64,000 nt of DNA from Brachionus plicatilis (Eukaryota; Rotifera; Eurotatoria; Ploima; Brachionidae). The stretch spans positions 659,382 through 723,381 of the forward strand of contig QEOQ01000670.1 of the NCBI GenBank assembly GCA_010279815.1, given 5' to 3'. The notes under the pieces are model-generated. The model had not been told where the DNA came from. It saw nothing but the letters and a program-made list of their open reading frames with translations, and made no database searches. Position 1 is the stretch's first letter; every line of letters starts with the position of its first letter. This document shows positions 41,451 to 53,647 of the stretch, in pieces. The position numbers were made by a program, and so were the translations under genes.

Positions 41451-44400
41451 ATGGGTAAAAAACAAGGCGAAGCGGCTAGAGTTAAGGGAAATGCAAAACC
41501 AAGTAGCAGTGCCAAAGCTGCCGAAATGCTTACCAAAGTGCCCAACTACAGCTTTGGCTCCGACATGCCTTTGATTGGCAAAGGTACATTTTTAGAGGAA
41601 TCATTCGATTCAAATGTTGATCCCGATTTTCGCATGCTCCTAAGAAAATTGACCAAAAAAGACAACTTAACCAAGACCAAAACTCTTGAAGAATTAAAGA
41701 ATTTGATAGATACCAAGACTCAGGAGGACTGCATCAATATAGTGTCTTACTGGGCCAAGTCTTTTACCAAATTATCCATTGAAAATGACCGCAAGATCCG
41801 AGAATTGTGTCAACAAACTCACGAAAAGCTGTGTGCCAAAGTTAACAAACACTTAGCTCCTCATATTAAAACAATAATGCCTTTTTGGCTAATAGCTCAA
41901 TGTGACAGCCACTTGACCGCGGCCAGAATCGCCGAAAGCAGCTTTAAATCCATGTTTAATGAACAAAAACAACCGGAAGTAATCTATTTTTGTCGCGATG
42001 AAATAATGAATACCATTCAAGATTTTTTGCTGGTTCAAAGTCCAAAAACATTGTCAGATATGAAAAACACTTCTGAAGATGAAGCAGTGCAAAAATATGA
42101 AAATGTGCTGGCTATGGCAATGAGAGCGTTTAGCCTTTATTTAAAATATTTATTTGCCGAGAACTCAAAAGTTTACCAATCATTCAATTGGGCTAGTTTG
42201 GAAAAAATTTTGCTAGAGCCAAAATTTTTCAAATACTCAAAAGATTCGAACCAAAAGACACGGGCTAATTTTTTCTATCTATCATCAAATGTTATTAATT
42301 TTATTTTGCTGAATAAGAATTTGGTAGCCCAAGAGCAAAATGAAGATTTCACGTTCAGAAAAAATTTGAGAACTAAATTAATTCCCTTGGTTTTTTACGC
42401 TCTGGACGAAGACAATGAACTTAGCTGTCAGTTTATTTGGAAGTCTATTTCAGAATGTTTGGCTTGTTCTGATCTTTTGGAGCCGACTAATATTTGGTCA
42501 CTGATAAATGTAAAAAAAGCATTCATACCCAAATTGATTTCACTTTTGCGTAACCATGGCAACGGAACTGCCAACCCATTAAATATAGAAACCATCTATC
42601 CGTGTCTAAGCCATTTGTTGAAGCACCTGAGAAAAATTTTCGACTCAGCTGATGAAAAATTTTCTTTTTACAGGGAATTTTTGGCTAAAATAAATGAACT
42701 TGTTGGTCGAGAATTTTCTAGTGTGCCGAAAATTCGCTTTGCCAATGTGAATACCACTCGTTCTACGGCAATAAATGCTTACTTTGAATCAGTATCGGTC
42801 ATTTTAGACGACATTCAGATAGACCAAGGTGTTGTGTTTTTTGAAGAAATATTAAATCAAGTAAAGTTTTTAATTAATTTTTCTATTTTATTTTCTCTAA
42901 ATTAATCTCTACCAGGTAACTAAAACCTATGAAGCTTATCTAAAATCACCTATTCAAACAATTGGATTTGAGCAATGTTTCAACAAATTTTTGCAAAAAA
43001 TAGATTGTTTGCCAAGCGAAAAATTCAACTCAGATCTAAACGAGTCATTAATTACACTATTAAAATCTGACCAAAATTTGGATAAACAATTGAGTATTTT
43101 AAGAAATTATTTAGCCACCGATCTCAAAAATTCTCAATTGCTAAACAAAATTTTTCAATTTTACTTGGACAAAATTGAAGACTGCCTGCCGATCATTAAT
43201 TATTTAGTGCGTGATTTTTATGACAGTAAATTTTTAGATCTCATAATCCACAATGAGCCAGAGAGTGGTTCTGTTGAAAAATATCTGGAAAAATTGTTCT
43301 CCAAAAACTCCAATTTGGTGCAAAAAACCATTTTCTATAGCCAAATTTGTATCAAACAAAACCAGCAGCAAACTTTGAATAATCAACTAGATAAATTAAT
43401 TTTTACCGCGGACAGAAGCCAAGAATCGATTGATATTTTTATGCAAGAATTAATCGATGATATACTAAAGAATAAAATTTGCCAACAACTTTGTGAACTG
43501 TTCATAAAATGGATCAAATCAAGTGAAAAGATAAAAAATTTTGTTCATGAATTTTTATTAAAAAATTTGGAAATCAACTCTGTAGTCATATCCGAATTAA
43601 ATTCGATTTTAAAAGATAAACAATTTACTATATCATTATTGGAAATAATATATGATTATTTAAAAAACACAAGGACACTGAGTGATCAGATAGTGGTGCT
43701 AAATTTGGATTTGTTGGACCAGGAATTGCCCGAAAAATTAAATCTCTTATGGAATATGTTAGTAGAATATTTTCGATTTAAGCTGAAGGAAAATCTAAAT
43801 TGTGACAGTGTAAATAATATTATTAATAAATTAATTAATTTATTAATCAGCGAAAATTCATTAGATCAATTTAGAGAATTAATTTTGATTAAACTTAATG
43901 ATGGCGATGACTTGATTGTGAAAATTGTTGAACAAATTCAAATCCAAATTCAGACTTGTAAAGATTCGGAATTTGTGAAAAATTTTTCCCAATCAATCTC
44001 ACTAGCGGACAAGCTAAAATTCGAAAAAATACTTTTCGATCTATTAAACAACTCAGATCTAATATCTAAACTTCATTTGGACAACAGGTACAACTATTTA
44101 TTCACAGAGCTCTATTCTCAACTGATCATACACAAAAAGCCAGACCCTGAATGGCTCTCGGACTCCAACTTGAACAAAATAACCTTTTCACTGTCCCAGT
44201 TTAACTTTGCTCTAAGCCAAGAGACAAATTTTCTCCACCACGACTGGTATCACCTGGTTTTGAGCTCAATTTTAATCGATAAATTTTACACAGGCACAAA
44301 AAATGTCTGCCTATTTCGATCAGAATTGCATAGTTTATTTTTTGAAAAAAATTTTATTTATTCCTTGGTGGAAAATTTGACAAATTCAGATGATTTTGTG

Positions 44401-46689
44401 GCAAACAACTTCCAACCATCGACAATTATATCTGATTTGAATAAATTTTCATTGCTATTAACTTACTTAATCGATTTAAAATATGACAAAAAAATTGAAT
44501 CAGTGGTCAAAAATTTTATGGTAAAACTATCTCAAACATATCCCGATGAAGAAGAGAGCATAAAGCTGTTTTTGATGGACGTACCATTTGCCAAGCAGTC
44601 TATAATGGACAATTTGGAATTTTTGGTGGACAACATAGATCATTATTATTATCTTTTCGAGTCGGTACTGCAACAATTAGTTCTAAAACTTGAAGATTTA
44701 ACCCATGCTTTGGACATTTTGAACAAAGACCAACACGTTTCTCTACTAGAATTCAATTTAAACAAATTTTCATTTATTTTAAATATTTTGAGCAAGTATG
44801 TTACAGTTTATTTTGATTTTTTGAAGGAAAAAAATGATTCAAAATTAGATGTCATTTTTAAAAGTGAGAAAACAATTGTTTTTATGCAAACAAAATTATC
44901 TGATTATATGAAAAGAGTGTTGGATTTTTTTATTAAATTAAAAGAGTCGATAAACAAAAATTTAGATGTTTTGGTACAAAATTTGAGCTTGGAACAATTT
45001 GGTTCAGGCTACTTTTTTTATTTCAATTATTCGACTGAGCCCCAGACCAGGCTCAACTGGGAAGAACTAAACTTTGGCATTAAGTTGAATTCGTTTCTCG
45101 GTCTTTTCTTTGACGAAAGTTGCGAACTTTCTTCTCATTTGAATAATCAACAATGGGACTTTTTGCTCTGCTATTCTTCAGCCATGTCTCAGCGCTTGAA
45201 AAGCCCACTCACACAAAATAAAGATAAACTCTATCTAAATTTGGCATCAGTTAAATTCTACCAATATCTTCATCAAATGACCGAATATTTAAACTTCAGG
45301 CTCTCGGACAGCCAGATCCGAACTGATTGGCGCGAATTTTTCAGCAAAGAAATTTTAGACCCAGTCCTGATCATTTTTACCAATTTGGCACAGTCTTGTG
45401 AACTGGACTTTACCGGAAATATTTTACTTAACACAATATCTAATCTAATGGGGGAGATGAGCTATGATCGACTTTTGAACCATGAACTAGAGCCAAAATT
45501 TAATGTCATGGATTTGGACGTGTCTTTTAGTGATAAGATAAAAACCATTTTTAATTATTTTGTACCATTTTTAAAGCATAAAATAGCACCTATTCAACTA
45601 GGTGCTTATAAAGTCCTTAGAGTATTCATGCTAAACATAGATAGTTATTTTACAGATGAAAACAGCACTCAAATAGTCGAGTCACTTCCTTTTGTGTTCA
45701 AAGAAACATTTTTTCAGCTGACCGATTTGTTCTCGGACTTGAAAAAAAGCTTCGAGTTCGAGCACAGCATTTTGAGCAATGAAGAAAATTTGACAGCCCA
45801 AACCAACAACCATATAATGTCTTTTTTGCTCATAAACAAGCTAGTTCTAGACATGTTTTCGTCAAATAATCTTCAATTCAAGTCTAAACTAGCTACTGAC
45901 CTACGCGAACTTAACTTTAGTGATTACCTGATGAATTGTTTGTTTAGATTGATGGAAAAAAATGGTTCAGAAAAATTCACCAAATCAGATGAAGATCCTA
46001 TTATTCTAGAGGATGTGAGAAATTTTTTTGACAACAAATCTGTGGAGCTATTTGCCTGTCGATTGTACAAGCAGGCCCTTAAAATGTGTCCAGCAATGAT
46101 TCGGGACTGGTGGAACATGCAGCCCAAAAGAATATCTGATCAAGTTGACAAATTTACAGCCAAATATGTGTCACCAATATTGATCGAAGAGGAAATTAGG
46201 CAGATTAACAGATCGGCTAACATGTTCAATAGTGAGTCTGAGTCCGAGGAAGAGTCCTCGATAAAAATCAAGGGCATGACATCTACCCGGGAAGTTGTGT
46301 CCACTTACAAAATGAAAGAGCTCAGCATGGACCTGTTGATTCAACTGCCCGTAAACTACCCATTGGGTGTAGTGAGCGTTTCTAGCGCAAAACGCCTGGG
46401 GGTCAGCGAGAATGAATGGAGAAATTGGCTGCTTCAATTGACCACCTATTTGACCCATCAAAATGGTTCTATAATACAGGGACTTCAAATATGGAAGCGA
46501 AATGTTGACAAAAAATTTGCTGGTGTCGAGGAATGTACCATTTGTTACAGTGTCATTCATGGCACTAATTATCAGTTGCCTAAAATGAAGTGTCGCACAT
46601 GTAAACACATGTTTCACAGTGTTTGTTTGTACAAATGGTTTGAATCAAGCAGCAAGTCATCTTGTCCACTATGCAGAAATTTGTTTTAG
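41451..46689 (+). CDS. LTN1: Listerin E3 ubiquitin ligase (ribosome quality control)
   Basis: Two exons, 41451-42860 and 42916-46689 (55-bp intron, phase 0), give 1727 residues (human 1766). The conserved N-terminal domain includes NYSFGSDMPLIGKGTFLEES and the ARM/HEAT-like start DPDFRMLLRKLTKKD; a long helical HEAT rod follows, then the RWD-like region and C-terminal RING: ECTICYSVIHGTNYQL, MKCRTCKHMFHSVCLYKWFE, SSCPLCRNLF. The RING ligand set is the C4HC3 variant known for listerin. Listerin binds 60S subunits with stalled nascent chains, with NEMF/Rqc2, and ubiquitinates the chain for p97-driven degradation. The first ATG leads straight into conserved sequence. Confidence 0.96.
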
Positions 46690-48274
46690 ATTTTGGCTAG
46701 TTTTATTTTTTTTTTAAATAAAAATGAATGTTTTAGTTTTGATTCTTTTTAAAAAGAAATTACGAAATAAAATTCGTAATTAGTTGACAATCTTTTAAAA
46801 TTTGTTTTTTTTGAAAATTGGATTTTTTTTTAATTTCAATCATGATTACAAGAAAGTGAACTTGGGATCAATTTTTTTTCTGGAGCAGAGTAAATATTCT
46901 TAAAATTAAATTAATTTATTTTTAAATATTTTTCAAAAATTTTGATTTTACAAAATAATTCACAAGTGTTTAATTTTTGATTTGAAGCCTAGAATTTTTA
47001 ACACATTGAAGTTTAAAATTACAAAAATTTTTCAATTCTATGAAAATTTCTCCCAACTTCACCGTCACCATGATTACTGTAATATAAAAAAATAAAAAAG
47101 CTAAGTAACTTGGTTTTTTACCTAAACGTATAGATAGAGATAGTTAAATGGAACAATTTAGATAAATAATAAAATTAAAATATTAGATTGTCAATTCTTT
47201 TTTCTTTAGGAATAAAAAAAAGAAAACAATGGTTTGACACCAAAATTATCGATTATAATTAAATTTATTTTACCAGTGATAAACCAAATATCGAAGCAAA
47301 ATACACTTATTGTATATTTAGGACAGAAATCTTATTATTAAAAAAAATCCAAATGTGAAAAAAGTTGGCAAATTATCTTACACCCTATTTGTAATGGAGA
47401 TGAGTGTCTCCTCTATTATTCTGTTCAGTAATAAGAAACAAATTATTATTATTATTAAAGGGTTTTTTAAAGAAAAAAAATAAATTTAGGAGAATTATTT
47501 TAAAGAATAAGTAAAGAATATACAACTTTTTTATGCAATATTATTAAAGGGAATATTTATCTCTGAAAACTGATCGTAAAGAAATTAATTTCTTTTTAGT
47601 AACTGATATCTTTTCTTTCGTTTTTTGACTGTTCAGCATTCAAATTTATTTTCAAATATTTTGAATTGTTTTAATCTATTTTTTAAATATTAAGATTAAG
47701 CTTTAAAAGGCTTTTAGAAATATAAGTTATTTTTTAAATTAAATGAAAATAGAATCTTTTGTAAAATATATTTTTAGTATGTAACATTTTTGCTAAAAGT
47801 TTTAACATTGCCTATAGTTTTACATGATGTAAAAAGATAGCTATTAATTTATTAATTTTTTATAATTTTTTCCCATAGAAAACTCTTATATTTTTTGTAA
47901 ATTTTTATTCTAAAATAAATTTTAATTAAATAAATTTAATTTCAGGTAGTGGAGCGACAGGTCCAATTTGTTTTATTTAAATTTTTAATTTTAAAGAATA
48001 CTTAACTATTTTTTTTTCAATTGTAGAGTATTTTTTAAACATGTAGAAGAAATGTGATAAATCACGCTTGCTTCGACTTATGATTTTTTTACTTAATTTA
48101 AATAAAGTCGAGAGTCTTTTTCATTAAAAAAATATTTTGAAATTTTAAACTTGTGTTGAAAAAATTTAAATCATCAAAAATTGAATAAAATCTTTTATTA
48201 AAACTAAAAATAGAATTCCTTTTGTTTCAATTTTTTATTAAAATAAAATGGTTTGTTTTAATTTTAGATAGATA
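46690..48274. other. AT-rich spacer
   Basis: 1.6 kb between listerin and TTC5, both plus strand. A small repeat-like tail with hairpin and (ATT)n lies at 47390-47456; otherwise nothing. An acceptor-like ATTTTAG at 48261-48267 just before the TTC5 ATG may mark a spliced or trans-spliced 5' UTR. Confidence 0.5.
47390..47456 (+). repeat. Hairpin plus (ATT)n, retroelement-tail-like
   Basis: GGAGA at 47396-47400 pairs with TCTCC at 47407-47411, and about 30 bp later the sequence enters ATTATTATTATTATT (47443-47456). A stem followed by a simple ATT tail is the layout of a LINE or SINE 3' end, but no coding remnant is attached. Confidence 0.35.
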
Positions 48275-49654
48275 ATGAGTCCAAATGACCTATTTGAAAA
48301 GTTTGATCTAAAAATAAATGACTTGTACACATTCCGAGATAAATATTACATTTTAAATACATCATCGACAAATCCGGATGACCGTACAAGTGATTTAAGC
48401 GTCAAGCTAGAAGCTTTGGTCGCAGAAATCGAAAGCGAATCGAACAATTTTGAATCAAAAGCTTTATATTTGATTCTTTTGGGCAAGGCTTACAATGTAA
48501 TGCCGGACTTTAGTGAAAAATCAACCGAATTATTAACTAAATGTGTAAAACTAGACCCAAATCAAATTGAAGCTTGGAACTTTCTGGGAGAATGCTATTG
48601 GAAAAAACGCGATTTTCAGATGTGCAAGAATTGCTTTGAGCAAAGCTTGAAATTAAAAAAAAACAAAATGGCGCTGCGTGGTTTATCTATGGTAATGCGG
48701 CAGTTAATAAACCTAGAGCCCAAAAACTCCAAAACATTTCTAGACGAGAGTATTCGCTTTGCCAAGGAATCACTTCAGCTAGACTTTAAAGATGGCATGT
48801 CCTGGTACATTTTGGCAAATTGCTACGTTTCCCTTTTTTTTAGTCCTTTCGGTCAGCAAAACGCTTCCATCCTAAAACAAGCAGTTTCCGCGTATACTCA
48901 GGCATTGAGAGATGAATCCATTGCTCAGTTACAAACAGATCTTTACTATAACAAATCAATGATAAGCATGTACGAAGAAAACTGGCCTGATGTTCTCATT
49001 TGTTTGACCAAAGCATTAAATTTAGATCCACACTGGATCGAATTAAAAGATAACCTTAAAGGAACAATCAATTATTTGTTTAAAATAGAAGAAATGATCT
49101 CGACTAAAGGAAAATTAAAATCTAAAAAATTCCAAGCATTAATTGAAGGTATTCAAAAAAGCGATCTCGGACCGTATGCCGAAGGCTTTCGCACCGAAAA
49201 AGAAAAAGTAGATTTAGTTCAGTGCAATCTAAAAGACTTGCAGCCAGGACTTAATCAAAATAAAGTTTTGGTAGGCAAAGTTATATGCACACTTCAAGCA
49301 AAGACTAATAGTGAAAATTTAAACATCATTTGTTTTAGTTGTTGCATTGCGGACTCGAATGGAGATTGTGCCGCAATGACTATTTATAATTTGGTGGAGA
49401 GTGAAGGTGTTATTATTGGAAATTCAGTGGCCATACCTGAACCATGGCTTGAACGAGTTGATTTTAAGTTCAATTTAGCAGAGAATTTAAAAAATGATCA
49501 TTTAGTCAAACAAATTTCGGATAAAGTTGAGTATGAGTTTAAATTTGATAGCATACGTGTGGAAAATCCCACTGTCTTGGTGGTTAAAGGTAAAAAATGG
49601 GGCAAAGAGAAAATATCATCTGCATTCTTTGTTCCAAAAGTTGTACAAGACTAG
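48275..49654 (+). CDS. TTC5: Tetratricopeptide repeat protein 5 (TTC5/Strap)
   Basis: Intronless, 459 residues. Tandem TPRs fill about residues 60-270 (for example LDPNQIEAWNFLGECYWKKR, ALRGLSMVMRQL, DGMSWYILANCYVSLFF), in the exact order and wording of TTC5, and the C-terminal about 150 residues match its OB-fold (PGLNQNKVLVGKV, VAIPEPWLERVDF). Human TTC5 is 440 residues. In mammals it is a p300/p53 stress cofactor and also recognises nascent tubulin at the ribosome exit to trigger tubulin mRNA decay. Whether both roles exist here is unknown. It lies downstream of listerin, another ribosome-surface factor, on the same strand, but 1.6 kb away. Confidence 0.95.
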   Translation: MSPNDLFEKFDLKINDLYTFRDKYYILNTSSTNPDDRTSDLSVKLEALVAEIESESNNFESKALYLILLGKAYNVMPDFSEKSTELLTKCVKLDPNQIEAWNFLGECYWKKRDFQMCKNCFEQSLKLKKNKMALRGLSMVMRQLINLEPKNSKTFLDESIRFAKESLQLDFKDGMSWYILANCYVSLFFSPFGQQNASILKQAVSAYTQALRDESIAQLQTDLYYNKSMISMYEENWPDVLICLTKALNLDPHWIELKDNLKGTINYLFKIEEMISTKGKLKSKKFQALIEGIQKSDLGPYAEGFRTEKEKVDLVQCNLKDLQPGLNQNKVLVGKVICTLQAKTNSENLNIICFSCCIADSNGDCAAMTIYNLVESEGVIIGNSVAIPEPWLERVDFKFNLAENLKNDHLVKQISDKVEYEFKFDSIRVENPTVLVVKGKKWGKEKISSAFFVPKVVQD

Positions 49655-50955
49655 CCCATAATATTTTTGTCTTATTTTTTTAATTTTTATTAATTCGTAA
49701 TCTAACATTAGTTCAGTTTTTTACTTTTAGTTTACTATGTGAAATTTTACAAATAAAACTAAACGAATTTTTTGAAAAAATTTTGTTTTTTAATCTAGAT
49801 TGATCTTTGGCTACACCGTCAGTTTAACTTTAAAATTAAAATAAAATTTTCTTAGTTATATTTAAAATATTTTTTAGTTTATTATTTTTTGAATAAATTG
49901 TAAAAAATAATTGTTACAGCAAAAAACTATAACCAAAATAATTAATTAAATATTTATGATCAAGATTATGATCTTTATCAAAAAAATTTTTTTAAATAAT
50001 ATAAGATATGACATATTATTTTTAATACCATAAAATTTTTAATTATTTAACACATTTAATTATAATAACACCAAAAAGTATAAAATAAGTTTTGTAAAAA
50101 ATGTGGTTCTTAAATTAATTTAAAAAAATTAAATGACTTTTTTTAGCTTTTGGAAAATAAATTTTTTTTGTTCATAAAATTGACTATGTAAATATTAATA
50201 GTCAATTACGAGATCATGTGTTCATATTTTTTACTGAAGATTTTTTTAAAGTAAATTGTGTGATCAGGTGGCCAAACTTTTGACCAGACCCAAAGATACT
50301 GGAGTTGTTCAAGTTGGACTGAAAGAAGTTAAAAACAATATGAAAAACATTAACACAAAAAAAATATTTTAATTTTCAATAATTAAAATTGAAATTTTAA
50401 TTTCATGAAGGGTCTAAATAAATAAAATTTTTAGAAGATCATTTTTTACATAATAAAAGATAAAAAATGGACATTGCATGAACTATTCTTGTTTATGAGA
50501 GATTAGAAATGGATTTAAATTCAAATTTAATACTGATTTAATTTTTCTTTTATAGACTTTATCTAGCATCGCTATGTTTTCTGATATAATTTATAATTTA
50601 ATTATTCCCAGCTGTTTTTTAAAGCATAAAGTAAACTTCAAAATTAACAAAAATACGAACTTACTATTTGTTTATTTATTTTTTATTATTTTTTTTAAAT
50701 TTTATTTTAAAGAAAAGTTTTAGCTATTCTAAAAATAAAAAAAAATAGTATTCAAAAAAATGAAAATTTGATTTTCAAAAGAATTAAAATTTTGAAATCG
50801 TTTAAGTCTTACTTTATTTAATTTCATAATCTAAAAAAAATAATAAAATCTTTTGATGTTTTACAAAGAAAAATGATCCAAAATTTAAAAATTAACATTC
50901 AAAAATTAATTTAATTTAAAAGACCAAATTTTAAGTTTTGAACCAAGCTTAAAAT
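49655..50955. other. Spacer between convergent genes
   Basis: 1.3 kb between the stops of TTC5 (+) and the membrane protease (-). It holds the AATAAA-like 3' end of TTC5 near 49,755 and otherwise only AT-rich sequence with a GATCA/GGTCA patch at 50,205-50,290. Confidence 0.4.
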
Positions 50956-51948
50956 TTAGTGTTTTGACTTTTCGCTTTGATCCATTGTTGCAATTGCGCT
51001 TCCAATCCAATCAAGATAGCTTGGCACAGCAGTATAATAACTCGGATAGTAAGGTAGACATTTCTCTGACGAAACAATAACATAACTAGTAAGACCAAAA
51101 ATATACCATCTTTCATTTATATAATACATTAGTGGACTTCCAGAGTCTCCATAGCAGGCATTAGAACTTCCATCGAAGCTTATTGCACAATAGATTGTGT
51201 TACTGGTCGAACAAATCGAATCATTGTTCTTAACTGTTAGAACTGTCTGTAATAAATTTTTGGGTAAATCTTTTTTTTTTCCAGATGTACTTCCTCGTCC
51301 GATCAGAACTAATTCCTTGCCGAATACTTGTGTAAAATTTGCATCAGGGAGACATATTGTTTCTACATGGTCAACTGGTTTATTCAGTTTTAAAACCGCG
51401 ATATCATTAAAAATCTCTGTGTCATTAAATTCAGGGTGAAAAATCAGATCAGAGAGATAATAAATTTTATGATCTCCTTCACCAACCACAATTACATAAC
51501 TTAGTCTGTTTTTTTTATAGACACAATGTGCCGCAGTGATCACATATTGAGAATAGATAAGAGTTCCGCCACAAAAATGCTCCCCTACTTTGTTTTTATT
51601 CAGGCTCCTTAGACTAACTTTCCAAGGCCATGAGCCCGCAACTGCTACATTACCGCCAATAATCCTGCCATTAGCTCGATTTAGGTTCTCTAAATCAATA
51701 GAGGGTTTTACTTTTTGAATACCGCAATAAAATTGTGGTGGGACAGTGTCTTGGATTATTTTTCTGGTAGTTGTAGACTGGTTTAGAGGTGATTTCACAG
51801 TAATTTCACCTGTTACGAACAGAATGATTAAGGTTATGGATGCTGAGAGAAAAAGGATAAACACAATTCCCAATACAACCAAAAAAATTGAAGTTACATT
51901 GGTTCTAGGTGCTTTGTTAAATGATATAAATGATCTATTTGGATTCAT
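50956..51948 (-). CDS. Type II transmembrane S1 serine protease
   Basis: Intronless, 330 residues. A short cytosolic head is followed by a long hydrophobic segment (about 18-47, IFLVVLGIVFILFLSASITL), so it is probably a type II membrane protein. A linker, CGIQ, activation site R|IIGG, then triad: ITAAHC (His), FNDIAVLKL (Asp), CYGDSGSPL (Ser). The usual GDSGGP is GDSGSP, a rare change next to the oxyanion hole, and the S1-pocket base is Asn, as in its paralogue at 40338. It is probably active, but the Gly-to-Ser change could matter. The C-terminus YPSYYTAVPSYLDWI is shared with the paralogue. Confidence 0.92.
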   Translation of the reverse strand: MNPNRSFISFNKAPRTNVTSIFLVVLGIVFILFLSASITLIILFVTGEITVKSPLNQSTTTRKIIQDTVPPQFYCGIQKVKPSIDLENLNRANGRIIGGNVAVAGSWPWKVSLRSLNKNKVGEHFCGGTLIYSQYVITAAHCVYKKNRLSYVIVVGEGDHKIYYLSDLIFHPEFNDTEIFNDIAVLKLNKPVDHVETICLPDANFTQVFGKELVLIGRGSTSGKKKDLPKNLLQTVLTVKNNDSICSTSNTIYCAISFDGSSNACYGDSGSPLMYYINERWYIFGLTSYVIVSSEKCLPYYPSYYTAVPSYLDWIGSAIATMDQSEKSKH

Positions 51949-52381
51949 TTTTGAATTTTGAGGTAATTTTTTTTTAAATAAAGATAAATTTTAAAGTTTG
52001 TTATCATTTTTCTTTGACAAAAAATATTATTGATGCGTTACATAAAAAAAAGAAAATTTTTTAGTCAATTTTTGTTTTAATTGTTCTATGTGTCTTAAAA
52101 GCTAAAATTAAAAAAGTATAAAATAAGATATTATCTTTCTGATATTTTAATTTGTTTATAATTGTCAAATTTTTACACTTAAAGGCTTCTTTAATTATTA
52201 AAATAGTTGAAAATATCTATGTCCGGTTGGTTATGATATATTATCTCAAAATAAAACTTAATTGTCAAATAAAAATATCATAGAACTTTTGTTGCTTCTT
52301 TTGCTAAGATAATTAAATTATCCAGAAATAAAAATTTTGAATTTCAAAATAAAAATTTAAATATTTATTTTTTTTTTAAAT
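51949..52381. other. Short AT-rich spacer
   Basis: 433 bp holding the presumed protease promoter and the SIRT6 3' UTR, both minus strand. Nothing else recognised. Confidence 0.4.
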
Positions 52382-53496
52382 TCAATCATCTTTAGAACAA
52401 GCATGATCAACTACATAACTGCTTGTTTTAATTAGTAAACTATTTTCTTGATCATTTTCTAGATTAAGATTGATCCTAATTTCTCTTGGAACTTCTAATG
52501 ACATTTTTTTTACTAGATTTTCAAAAATAATATCTAATCTAGCATGTATAACGAGATCAGCTTGATTGTCCAAACGAGTTTTTTGTAAATTTATGATAAC
52601 TATTTTGCCATTATTCTTTTTGGTCAATAGGGGATAATTTCCCACTGGCATTATCTGCAGACTCGTGCCCAAGCACAAAATTAAATCTGATTTTTTACAA
52701 TTTAATTCTGATTTTGACATTTCTTCACTAGGCAATTCATCCTCCCAGTCCAATATTGTATCAAATAATACACCTCTAGGGTTTTAATTAATTTATTTTT
52801 TTTTAAATATCTATTATACCTGCAAAACCCTTTGGCTTTAGGTCGAGAACACTTAATTTTTGTAGATTTTAATCCAATTGTCGGACTACAAGTATTCATT
52901 AAAAACTTGATACAAAAATATTTCTATGCATTTTGGATATTATTTTAAGTTTACCTTTGAATGGCAAGAATTACATTTTAAAGTGAACATGTTGCCGTGA
53001 ACCTCAGCCAAGCGGTTCACCGGAAATCCAGATTTCATGTGCAAACCATCTATATTTTGGCTAACAATGAATTTAATTTTTCCCATTTGAGCTAGCCTTG
53101 TTAAAGCAAAATGTGTAAAAGAAGGTTGTGCCTCATTAAAAGATATATCAGTTTCAGGCTTTAGACCCTTTTTTTCCAGAGTCCAAATTCCTTAAAAAAA
53201 AAATTCGTAAAAATTCAAGATGAAATTTGTCACTTAAACCTTTAGGTCCTCTAAAATCAGGAATTCCGCAACTAGTAGACAAGCCAGCACCAGTAATCGC
53301 AACTATATGATCACTTTTTTCAATAAGTTCAAATAATAAATCACATTTTTCTATTGGAAAAAAAAATAAAAAATTTGTTTGAAAATTTTTCCAAAATGAT
53401 ACCTAAAACCTGATCATTTGAATCTTCGATTTCAGGTTGGCCTAATATTCCCTTATTCGGATACGGGGACAGTGAAGATGCATAATTTGAAGACAT
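52382..53496 (-). CDS. SIRT6: NAD-dependent protein deacylase, sirtuin 6 type
   Basis: Five exons, 53496-53403, 53350-53240, 53190-52955, 52905-52820 and 52775-52382, all in phase, give 306 residues. The N-terminus [20 protein letters not shown] matches human SIRT6 MSVNYAAGLSPYADKG. NAD site [26 protein letters not shown], catalytic His in EVHGNM, zinc ligands CNSC and a later Cys pair (KIKC...GFC), then [11 protein letters not shown] and [19 protein letters not shown]6 is a nuclear enzyme removing acetyl and long-chain acyl groups from histone H3 and can mono-ADP-ribosylate proteins. The disordered C-terminal tail of vertebrates is mostly missing. The start lies 151 bp after OARD1 on the same strand. 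Confidence 0.96.
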
Positions 53497-53618
53497 TAAA
53501 ATTTTTAAAATTATTTATTGAATTATGAGACCAATAAAACTCAAGTCAAATTAAAATTAATTTTTGTTTAAAATTTTTAGAAATAACATTTACTTTAATT
53601 CCAAAAAATGGAACAAAA

Positions 53619-53631
53619 CTAAAAAAAAAAA
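53619..53631 (-). promoter_or_regulatory. Candidate splice/trans-splice acceptor between OARD1 and SIRT6
   Basis: On the minus strand a 12-T tract followed by AG (AG at 53620-53619) comes directly after the OARD1 stop and upstream of the SIRT6 ATG. There is no donor for it inside the interval, so it could accept a spliced leader or an upstream cis exon. Purely a sequence-pattern call. Confidence 0.3.
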
Positions 53632-53647
53632 ATGTTTTGATTAAAAT

